Shown piece after piece: positions 57,643 through 64,000 of a stretch of 64,000 nucleotides of DNA; positions within the stretch are counted from its first letter, which is position 1, and the number at the start of each line of letters is the position of its first letter. Source of the stretch: Nocardioides carbamazepini (GTDB taxonomy: Bacteria > Actinomycetota > Actinomycetes > Propionibacteriales > Nocardioidaceae); assembly GCF_024614185.1 (NCBI RefSeq), contig NZ_JAHTLF010000013.1, positions 186,001 to 250,000 on the forward strand, given 5' to 3'. The notes below the pieces were generated by a model. It was given only the letters and a program-made list of their open reading frames with translations. It made no database searches and was not told where the DNA came from. The translations under genes were made by a program, and so were the position numbers.

Positions 57643-58787
57643 TGATCGATCGTAGAGCGCGCGTCCTCTCCCAGCCGCCAGCCCGACGGCAGCCGCTCGA
57701 CGTGTCCGTCGCGGGCGAGTCCGTCCAGGAGCTGCTCGACCTCGTCGGCACCCAGGCCCGCGACCCGCGCGACCGACGCGGCGCTCGCCGGCGAGGAGAC
57801 GGGAACGGCGTCGAGCACCTGTCGGGCGCGGATGGTCAACCGGTCGCGCGGCGCCTCCGGCGCGCGCCGGACGTCGAGGAGGTGCTCGCCCGGCGCGCCG
57901 AGGAGCTCCAGCACGTCGTCACCGCACGTGACGAGCGAGGCACCTCCTGCACGGATCAGCTCGTGCACTCCCTCGGAGGCCGCGCTGACCACCGGTCCGG
58001 GCACCCCCATCACGGTCCGGTGCATCCGGTCGGCCCAGGACGCGGTGTTCAGCGCGCCGCTGCGGACGGCCGCCTCGACCACGACCGTGCCGCGCGTCAG
58101 GGCGGCGATCAGCCGATTGCGGGCGAGGAAGCGGATGCTCAGCGGGGCGGACCCGGGCGGCGCTTCGGACACGACGGCGTGGTGCTCGCCCAGGTGATCG
58201 AGCATCTGCCGATGGGCGAGCGGATAGGGGCGGTCCACCCCGCAGGCGAGGACGGCGACGGTGCGACCGTCGGCGGTGACAGCCCCGCGGTGCGCGGCGT
58301 AGTCGACGCCGTAGGCCGCCCCCGAGACCACCGTCCATCCGGCCGCGCCGAGGACGGCCGCCATGTCGCCGGCCACCTCGTCGCCGTACGACGTGGAGGA
58401 GCGCGAGCCTACGACGGCGACCGCGGCACCGAGCCGGTCGATCCGGATCGGACCCCGGACCCACAGGCCGACCGGGACCTCCCCGCGGGCATGCAGCATG
58501 CCGGCGTCGGCCAGGTCGTCGAGCGAGGAGGGCCATTCGTCGTCGCCGGGGACCACGAACCTGATGCCTCGGCGAGCGGCGTCCTCGAGGACGCGTTCCG
58601 GCTGCGCGCCGGCCAGCCGACCGGCGGCCGCGACGAAGGCGGGCCTCAGGTCGGGCTGCTCCCGCAGCACCTCGAGGAATCGGATGCCTCCGAGCTCGCG
58701 GGTCAGGCCGAGGCACCGGAGGTCACCCGGCTCGGTGACGATGTTGATCGTGACGCGGGCGATCCGCTCCTCGTCGGAGACCGTCAT
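57639..58787 (-). CDS. dprA: DNA-processing protein DprA
   Basis: A 382-residue DprA, which loads RecA on incoming single-stranded DNA. The Rossmann-like domain shows [38 protein letters not shown] and [21 protein letters not shown] winged-helix C-terminus ([20 protein letters not shown]) follows. It overlaps yifB upstream and xerC downstream by four bases each, so this is a tightly coupled operon. Confidence 0.96.
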   Translation of the reverse strand: MTVSDEERIARVTINIVTEPGDLRCLGLTRELGGIRFLEVLREQPDLRPAFVAAAGRLAGAQPERVLEDAARRGIRFVVPGDDEWPSSLDDLADAGMLHARGEVPVGLWVRGPIRIDRLGAAVAVVGSRSSTSYGDEVAGDMAAVLGAAGWTVVSGAAYGVDYAAHRGAVTADGRTVAVLACGVDRPYPLAHRQMLDHLGEHHAVVSEAPPGSAPLSIRFLARNRLIAALTRGTVVVEAAVRSGALNTASWADRMHRTVMGVPGPVVSAASEGVHELIRAGGASLVTCGDDVLELLGAPGEHLLDVRRAPEAPRDRLTIRARQVLDAVPVSSPASAASVARVAGLGADEVEQLLDGLARDGHVERLPSGWRLGEDARSTIDQ

Positions 58788-60400
58788 GCGACCCCCTCCA
58801 CACCGGACCGGGGCTGGAACATGGCGAGGTCCAGCGCCTGGCCGGACCGGAGGCGCAGCGCCGTCCGCACCTCGTCGACGTCGGGCTCGACGTCACGACC
58901 GGTCCGGACCGAGCGCACGTCGGCCACCGTCCACGCCAGCCGATGGACCCGCACGGCGCCGCGGGCGCTGAGCCGGCCGGCGAGCATCTCGGCGTCGATC
59001 AGCTGCTGGGCCGCGGTCGGCAGCGGCCAGGTGTCCTTGAGGCGCGGGCTCGGGATGTGGGCGTTCAACCGCCAGCTGCGCCCCACGAACCGGTCCGCCT
59101 GCCGCGCTCGCGCGGCCGCCACCCGCTCGCGCACCTCGGCCGACGACTCGACGGCACGGAAGGGGTCGTGGCTGGCGGGCGACGCAGGCTGCACATGGCG
59201 CACGATGTCGATCCGGTCGATGATCGGACCGGACATCCGCGCGCGGTAGGCACGACGCACGGTCTCGGCACACGTGCATCGGTTGGACCGCGCCGCCCGC
59301 GTGAAGTTGCCGCAGGGGCAGGGATTGCTCGCCAGCACCAGGATGCCGCCGGCGGGCAGCGTCACCGACTCGTCGCGCCGCGCGACGGTGACGTCACCGT
59401 TCTCGAGCGGCTGCCGCAGCGCCTCGATGACATCGGAGCGGAACAGCGGGAACTCGTCGAGGAACAGGACGCCGCAATGGGCGCGGCTGATCTCGCCGGG
59501 CTGCACCCGCCCGGAGCCGCCCCCGACCACGCTGACCTTGCTGGCGTCATGGTGGGGCGCGGCGAACGGAGGACGGAGGACCATCCCCTGTCCGGGGTCG
59601 AGCGCGCCGGCCAGGGAGTGGAGGGCCGTCAGCTCCAGCGACTCCTCCGACGTGAGGTCCGGGAGGATGGTGGGCAGGCGCTCGGCCAGGCTGGTCTTGC
59701 CGCATCCCTTGGGTCCCGACAGCTGCACCGGATGGCCTCCGGCCGCGGCGACCTCGACGGCGTACTTCTCCTCGGTCATCCCGCGCAGGTCGGCGAGGTC
59801 GAGCTCGTCGAGGCGCTCGTCGCCGCGCCACGTGACCAACCGGAGCCCGGTGGCGGCGGCCACCGGTGGCGCCGGGGGCGGCTCCTCGCCACCGAGCGAC
59901 GCGACCACCTGCCCGAGGGAGCGGACACCGATGACCTCGAGGTCGGGCACCATCATCGCCTCGCGGACCTGGGGCTCGGGGACGTAGATGCGGCGGACGC
60001 CGCCCGCCGCCGCGGCCAGTGCCATCGGCAGCACGCCCAGTGCGGGACGGAGCCCACCCGCCAGGGTCAACTCGCCGACGAAGGCGGTCCGGTCGAGCCA
60101 CGCGGGCTCCAGCTGCCCGTCCGCCGCCAGCAGGCTGACCGCCATCGCCAGGTCGAAGTGCGTGCCGGACTTCCGGAGATCGGCCGGCGAGAACAGGACG
60201 GTGCACCGCTTGGTCGCGGGCCACCGCAGGTCGGAGTTGATCAGCGCCATCCGGACCCGGTCGACGCCCTCGCGCAGGAGCGAGTCGGCCCGCCCCACGA
60301 CCACCGTCGTCGGCTGCCCGACCGACACGTCGGTCTGGACGTCGATGAGGTGCCCGACCGCTCCGTCGAGCGCGACACAGCACGCGGTCGCGAAGGGCAT
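58784..60400 (-). CDS. YifB-family Mg-chelatase-like AAA+ ATPase (ComM-like)
   Basis: A 538-residue protein. The N-terminal Lon-protease-like domain has GLPN-like positions (FVGELTLAGGLRPALGVLPM). The AAA+ domain has Walker A LSGPKGCGKTSLAERLP and Walker B GVLFLDEFPLF; a C-terminal zinc-like cysteine set is SNPCPCGN and CTC. Homologue ComM is a branch-migration helicase in transformation, which fits the dprA neighbour. The ATG at 60400 overlaps the yraN stop by one base (TGATG). Confidence 0.95.
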   Translation of the reverse strand: MPFATACCVALDGAVGHLIDVQTDVSVGQPTTVVVGRADSLLREGVDRVRMALINSDLRWPATKRCTVLFSPADLRKSGTHFDLAMAVSLLAADGQLEPAWLDRTAFVGELTLAGGLRPALGVLPMALAAAAGGVRRIYVPEPQVREAMMVPDLEVIGVRSLGQVVASLGGEEPPPAPPVAAATGLRLVTWRGDERLDELDLADLRGMTEEKYAVEVAAAGGHPVQLSGPKGCGKTSLAERLPTILPDLTSEESLELTALHSLAGALDPGQGMVLRPPFAAPHHDASKVSVVGGGSGRVQPGEISRAHCGVLFLDEFPLFRSDVIEALRQPLENGDVTVARRDESVTLPAGGILVLASNPCPCGNFTRAARSNRCTCAETVRRAYRARMSGPIIDRIDIVRHVQPASPASHDPFRAVESSAEVRERVAAARARQADRFVGRSWRLNAHIPSPRLKDTWPLPTAAQQLIDAEMLAGRLSARGAVRVHRLAWTVADVRSVRTGRDVEPDVDEVRTALRLRSGQALDLAMFQPRSGVEGVA

Positions 60401-60765
60401 CAGGACAACCCCCGCACGTGATCGACGACCGCCGGCCCCTGCCGGGGCCGGAGCACGGCGACGAGGTCGATGCGGATCCCGTCGGGTCGCACGCCCCTCT
60501 CGATCGCCCACCTCTCCCCCAATCGCCTGAGACGATCGAGCTTGGCGTCCGTGATCGCCTCGTGCGGAGTGCCGGCCACGAGCGAGGTGCGGGTCTTCAC
60601 CTCGCACACGACGAGGGTCGACCCGTCGCGCAGCAGGATGTCGATCTCGCCCTCGCCGCATCGCCAGTTCCGCTCCAGGACCGTCATCCCGAGCTCACCG
60701 AGGTGGCGAGCGGCCACGTCCTCACCGTAGGCGCCGATCGCCTGGCGTGCCTGTGCTGTCGTCAT
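60400..60765 (-). CDS. UPF0102/YraN-family putative nuclease
   Basis: A 121-residue restriction-endonuclease-fold protein. [20 protein letters not shown], then [20 protein letters not shown] and VKTRT carry the PD-(D/E)xK-type residues (Glu, Asp and the ExK). Function is unknown, perhaps nuclease or Holliday junction related. The ATG at 60765 gives the usual length; a longer reading up to 60888 lacks conservation. It heads the yifB-dprA-xerC operon. Confidence 0.93.
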   Translation of the reverse strand: MTTAQARQAIGAYGEDVAARHLGELGMTVLERNWRCGEGEIDILLRDGSTLVVCEVKTRTSLVAGTPHEAITDAKLDRLRRLGERWAIERGVRPDGIRIDLVAVLRPRQGPAVVDHVRGLS

Positions 60766-60911
60766 GCCGGCCAGCGTGGCCCGCGTCCGCGAGATCGGAC
60801 GCCGGACCCCCGCCTCCCTGGGGACAACCGGTGCCGATACGTCCCCTGTGGAGGCCCAACGGCTCCTGCCGTGACCAGAGGTGGTCATGTGGCGGCATCA
60901 CCGTCAGGTCG

Positions 60912-60948
60912 CCGATGTCCTGATGCAGAACTGTCACCGATGTCCTGA
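60912..60948. repeat. Duplicated CCGATGTCCTGA, possible insertion-sequence end remnant
   Basis: CCGATGTCCTGA occurs at 60912-60923 and 60937-60948. The second copy continues GAGACACCACC, and GATGTCCTGAGACA resembles, from memory, terminal repeats of IS481-type elements in actinobacteria. No transposase remains. Confidence 0.35.
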
Positions 60949-60976
60949 GACACCACCTGGGGGGGCGCGAGGAGTC

Positions 60977-61006
60977 TTGATTGTTCGAACATGTGTTCGA
61001 TAGGAT
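60977..61006 (+). promoter_or_regulatory. LexA (SOS) box inside a leaderless promoter
   Basis: TCGAACATGTGTTCGA (60985-61000) is a perfect actinobacterial LexA box. It lies between TTGATT (-35, 60977-60982) and TAGGAT (-10, 61001-61006). The ATG at 61013 is seven bases after the -10 box, so transcription should start on the start codon. LexA binding would block the promoter until DNA damage. Confidence 0.88.
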
Positions 61007-61012
61007 GAGCGC

Positions 61013-62437
61013 ATGACTTCTCCCGGAGCGCTCGACACGGCCACCACCGTGGTCGCGCGCGCCCAGGAGCTGGCCCAGACCTCATGGGCCGACCTGTCCG
61101 GCCCCGAGACCCTCGAGATCGCCGCCGCGGTGGCCACCGCCCGAGGACTGGTCGACGCCGCGCTGGTCGGGATCGCAGGACGCCTCGACGGGGACAACGT
61201 CCTCCTCGAGACCGGATGGGCCTCCGCGAAGGACTACCTGACCCATCTGCTCGGTGCCCACAAGGGCGTGGGTGGCGGACTGGTCCGCGCCGCCGAACGG
61301 CTCGCCGGCCTACCCACGGTCCGAGACGCGCTCGAGGACGGGCGGATCACGTTGCCCCAGGCGCGAGTGATCGCCGACAAGGTCGCCACCTTGCCCCGGG
61401 TGCCCGAGTTCCGCGAGCAGGTGGCCGACGCCATGCTCGGCCTGGCCACCACCCACAGCCTCGACGCCACCGACCTGCAGGCCACGTTCGGTGAGGTCGT
61501 CCGTCAGCACGACCCCGACGGCACGTTGATCGACCTCGACAAGGAACGCGCCAAGCGCGAGAAGGGCGCCCACCACGCCCGCCACCTCCGCTTCGCCGAG
61601 GACGGCCTCGGCGGGGTCAAGGTCACCGGCTACGGCACCATCGAGGACGCCGAGGCGATCAAGACCACCCTGCATCCTCTGGCCGCACCCGTCACGACCG
61701 AGCCCGGAGCCTGCGGCGGCATCAACCGCCAACCGGGTCAGCCGATGTTCGACGACGACGGCGTCTCGACCCAGCAGCCCTGTCTCGAACCCGGCTGCGG
61801 CCACGACGGCTCCGACCCCCGCGACCCGGGCGCCCGCCTGTGGGACGCCCTCGTCGACGCCTGCGACCGACTCGCCGCCACCGACGACCTGCCCCGCGAC
61901 CACGGAACCAAGCCCCGCGTGGTCGTCCTCATCGACCACGAGTCACTCCGCCAGCAGGTCATCGACGCCGGCTACGCGAAACCCGGCCAGACCCCCACCG
62001 GTGCCCGCCTCTCCGCCACCGCCGTACGACGCATGGCCTGCGACGCCGAGATCATCCCCGCCGTCCTCGGCGCACACGGCCAGGTCCTCGACGTCGGACG
62101 GACACAGCGCCTGGTGACCGCCGCCCTCTGGCTGGCCCTCATCGTCCGCGACCGACACTGCGCCTTCCCCGGCTGCACCCGCATGCCCCTGGCCTGCGAC
62201 GCCCACCACATCACCCACTGGGCCGACGGCGGCACCACCGCGCTGTCGAATCTCGTGATGGTCTGCCGACACCACCACACCGTCCTCCACCACACCCCCT
62301 GGGTCGTGAAGATCGATGAGGACACCCGACAACCCGTCTGGACCCCACCACCACGCGCCACCCTCGACTCACTCCACGGCCGAGTCACCTACGCACCCGC
62401 CCGACCACGGGCGACCTCTCCACCCAGTGCCGCCTGA
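61013..62437 (+). CDS. DUF222 and HNH endonuclease protein (13E12-type)
   Basis: A 474-residue protein of the DUF222-HNH family, multicopy in many actinobacteria. The N-terminal DUF222 region (about 30-290) contains LPQARVIADKVATLP. The HNH nuclease is at about 375-425: CAFPGCTRMPLACDAHHITH, then NLVMVCRHHHTVLH, with zinc cysteines and catalytic histidine. A LexA box and promoter abut the ATG, with no ribosome binding site, so expression is SOS-induced and probably leaderless. Its role in the damage response is unknown. Confidence 0.93.
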   Translation: MTSPGALDTATTVVARAQELAQTSWADLSGPETLEIAAAVATARGLVDAALVGIAGRLDGDNVLLETGWASAKDYLTHLLGAHKGVGGGLVRAAERLAGLPTVRDALEDGRITLPQARVIADKVATLPRVPEFREQVADAMLGLATTHSLDATDLQATFGEVVRQHDPDGTLIDLDKERAKREKGAHHARHLRFAEDGLGGVKVTGYGTIEDAEAIKTTLHPLAAPVTTEPGACGGINRQPGQPMFDDDGVSTQQPCLEPGCGHDGSDPRDPGARLWDALVDACDRLAATDDLPRDHGTKPRVVVLIDHESLRQQVIDAGYAKPGQTPTGARLSATAVRRMACDAEIIPAVLGAHGQVLDVGRTQRLVTAALWLALIVRDRHCAFPGCTRMPLACDAHHITHWADGGTTALSNLVMVCRHHHTVLHHTPWVVKIDEDTRQPVWTPPPRATLDSLHGRVTYAPARPRATSPPSAA

Positions 62438-62500
62438 GCGGGCACGCTCCGCGATCAGCCAGATCTGCGCTCGCCAGTTGCCGGAGCCGGTCAGGGCGGG

Positions 62501-62513
62501 GGCGGTGACCGCC
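62501..62513. terminator. Short hairpin between converging HNH and secreted protein genes
   Basis: GGCGG-TGA-CCGCC at 62501-62513, 64 bases beyond the HNH gene stop. The stem is short; it may help terminate either converging gene. Confidence 0.25.
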
Positions 62514-62559
62514 TCTGGGGGCGGCCGATGTTCCCGTTACAGACGTGTCCGTGGGATCT

Positions 62560-64000
62560 TCATCCGACGAGCTTGGGCGTCCCGCAGCCCGGCCGGCCAC
62601 TCGCCTTCAACGTGGTCTTCCCCAGTTCGATGCCCAACTTGCCGAGGAGACTGGTGAGAGCCGGCAGCAAAGCCGCGTTCAAGATGTTGACCACGGGCCT
62701 CACCAGGTTCTCCAGAACCGGCGCCAAGAGATTGCCGACGATTCCTCCGATGAAGGACTCGTCCGACGACGTCACCGCGAACTGGATGTTGAGCGGACTC
62801 ACCGCCTTGGTGTTGTAGGGCATCTCTTCGGCGGGGGGCGCCGGGTAGTTCAGCGTCACGGCGTACGGCGCCGGGTCACCCACGTTGGCGTGCAAACCGA
62901 GGAGAGTCGAGTCCACGGGGGGCAGATCGGTCCAGTTCGCCGGCCAGAGGGCCAAGATCGAGGACCGCTTCTTCTGCTGCAGTTGGTACCTGAGGTCGAG
63001 CGCTGCCGTCACCGACGCAACGCTGGGCAGCACGTCGAAGCCCACCGAACCCGACGAGCTGCAGACGTTGCCCGTTTGGCTCTTCAGGGTTGCTTTCGAC
63101 TTGGCCGCTGTCACCGTGAGCCGCAGCCGCGAGGTCATCGAGTTCGGCTTGACCTGCTGCATATGGGTGCCGAGAAGACCGCCCAGCAATCCCTCCAACA
63201 GGTTGTTCACACCCGCGAGAAGATTGCCCACGAGCTGTCCCGCTCCAGCCGGAAGATTGAGGGTGGTCGTCAACTCGATCTGCGCCGAGGTCGCCTCGAC
63301 GGGATCCGGCCCGGGACGGTTGGGATTGCCGCAGGCGATCTTGGGGATCGCGATGATCGAGACATCAGTAGTGAGAGTGCCGAGCGATCCGAGGTTCAGG
63401 GGAAGGCTCGCCCCCACCGCATGCGGATCGCCCTGGGCGTCTTGTCCTGCCACGTAGACCACCGCGTTGAGGAGATCGAGCACGCCGAGTTCGGCAGTGA
63501 GCGCGCTGCCGGGGTTCGGGCCGAGGTCAAGAATCTCCGAGATCACGAGGGTTGGCGTCGCGAGCGTTGCTTGCAGGACCAGCGCGTCGAGAATCGCCGC
63601 CGCGCTGATGTCGGCCAGGCTTGCCGGCTCCTTCCTCAAGACCACGGCCGAGGCACTCAACAACTCACCGATGGTAATCGGATCGTCTGACGTCACCAGT
63701 CCATCGACGGTCCCGACACCGAGGGCCGCCGAGAGGTCGATGAGTGGGATCTGGGCCTGTTGCAGAGCCACGATCCCGCCCGGCCCGACAACCGAGGTGG
63801 AGACGTCGAGGAGGTTGATCCCGAGCATGTTCTCCAGCAGTTGGACCAAGAAGTTGTTGGACGTGTTGAGGTCAAGCAGATTCGTGCCGACGGAGAAGCA
63901 CACCGAGGCTTCATTCGAGGATGCGACAGCCGATCTGCTTCCCTCGCCCCGTTTTGTTCCGGTGACGCCGCCGAACGCGAAGGCCGTGTCGGACTTCGCC
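62560..64000 (-). CDS. TadG/DUF2134-like secreted protein (N-terminus outside window)
   Basis: The frame is open from base 64000 to the stop at 62560, 479 codons, so the true start lies beyond the window edge; the first internal GTG is at 63903. Patterns such as NLLDLNTSNNFLVQLLENML, LGVGTVDGLVTSDD, LGVLDLLNAVVYVAGQD and LTTDVSIIAIPKIACG resemble the C-terminal part of TadG/DUF2134 proteins of Flp pilus loci. The C-terminus is hydrophobic and beta-rich, GTPKLVG at the end. GC is near 60%, clearly below the rest. Function is inferred from resemblance only. Confidence 0.6.
   Translation of the reverse strand, partial: AKSDTAFAFGGVTGTKRGEGSRSAVASSNEASVCFSVGTNLLDLNTSNNFLVQLLENMLGINLLDVSTSVVGPGGIVALQQAQIPLIDLSAALGVGTVDGLVTSDDPITIGELLSASAVVLRKEPASLADISAAAILDALVLQATLATPTLVISEILDLGPNPGSALTAELGVLDLLNAVVYVAGQDAQGDPHAVGASLPLNLGSLGTLTTDVSIIAIPKIACGNPNRPGPDPVEATSAQIELTTTLNLPAGAGQLVGNLLAGVNNLLEGLLGGLLGTHMQQVKPNSMTSRLRLTVTAAKSKATLKSQTGNVCSSSGSVGFDVLPSVASVTAALDLRYQLQQKKRSSILALWPANWTDLPPVDSTLLGLHANVGDPAPYAVTLNYPAPPAEEMPYNTKAVSPLNIQFAVTSSDESFIGGIVGNLLAPVLENLVRPVVNILNAALLPALTSLLGKLGIELGKTTLKASGRPGCGTPKLVG

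Noticed and set aside
60722-61085. Short minus-strand frames across the gap upstream of the HNH gene
   Set aside because: They lack ribosome binding sites and domains, and they run over the LexA-controlled promoter; at best they are remnants.

Overview
The window reads as a chromosomal stretch of a high-GC actinobacterium, most likely Nocardioides or a close relative in the Propionibacteriales. The evidence is GC of roughly 70% with G/C at third codon positions, many GTG starts, 4-bp ATGA/GTGA gene overlaps, a perfect actinobacterial LexA box, and the actinobacterial gene order yraN-yifB-dprA-xerC-rpsB-tsf-pyrH-frr-cdsA-rlmN. I saw no tRNA, rRNA, CRISPR array or intact insertion sequence. The species call is inference.

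Layout. 1-2204: a two-component flavin monooxygenase operon (LLM oxygenase plus two flavin reductases), cut by the window edge. 2358-5752: a PH-domain membrane protein, a tiny membrane protein, a secreted M1 aminopeptidase and a RIO-type kinase. 5851-9323: direct-sulfhydrylation methionine genes metY and metX, followed by an iron-type alcohol dehydrogenase resembling maleylacetate reductase. 9449-12205: a LOG-family protein, a GT4 mannosyltransferase and a lipoprotein. 12348-17219: a GntR regulator divergent from a fused 2-oxoacid dehydrogenase E1, its E2 and a VOC protein.

17230-33996 is the most unusual part: about 17 leftward genes of CoA-ester and ketone chemistry. One operon (26016 to 17230) encodes a biotin carrier, a transcarboxylase-5S-like carboxyltransferase with altered metal ligands, a class III CoA-transferase, a DUF35 protein, a thiolase, a biotin carboxylase, an acyl-CoA dehydrogenase, an SDR and a TetR regulator. 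A second set (33996 to 26184) encodes a cupin dioxygenase, an SDR, a thiolase, acetoacetyl-CoA synthetase, a MaoC hydratase, a thiolase-fold protein without thiolase catalytic residues that resembles an Ltp2 aldolase, its DUF35 partner and a metallo-beta-lactamase-fold hydrolase. The upstream regions of the two units share a 10-mer, CAACATAGTG, within inverted repeats. My working hypothesis is a pathway that carboxylates or decarboxylates a ketone or keto-acyl intermediate, then activates it and cleaves it thiolytically or by retro-aldol.

34175-44410: a catabolic and uptake cluster with a TPP-dependent 2-oxoacid decarboxylase-like enzyme, an SsuB/SsuC/substrate-binding-type ABC transporter, a FAD-linked 2-hydroxyacid dehydrogenase, an aldehyde dehydrogenase, an AhpD-like protein, and a LysR/YeiH pair. 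The enzymes fit the sequence 2-hydroxyacid to 2-oxoacid to aldehyde to acid. The transporter and YeiH suggest a sulfonate or a similar small acid. Two copies of a CAACA-N3-TGTTG palindrome lie before the first gene and before the transporter.

44462-60765: the conserved translation and cell-envelope block, interrupted twice. One insert is a DGPF protein, an ECF42 sigma factor and tryptophan 2,3-dioxygenase, between rlmN and cdsA. The other is an SPFH/zinc-ribbon membrane cassette between pyrH and tsf. 60766-64000: an SOS-controlled, probably leaderless DUF222-HNH endonuclease gene, then the C-terminal part of a lower-GC secreted protein resembling TadG/DUF2134.
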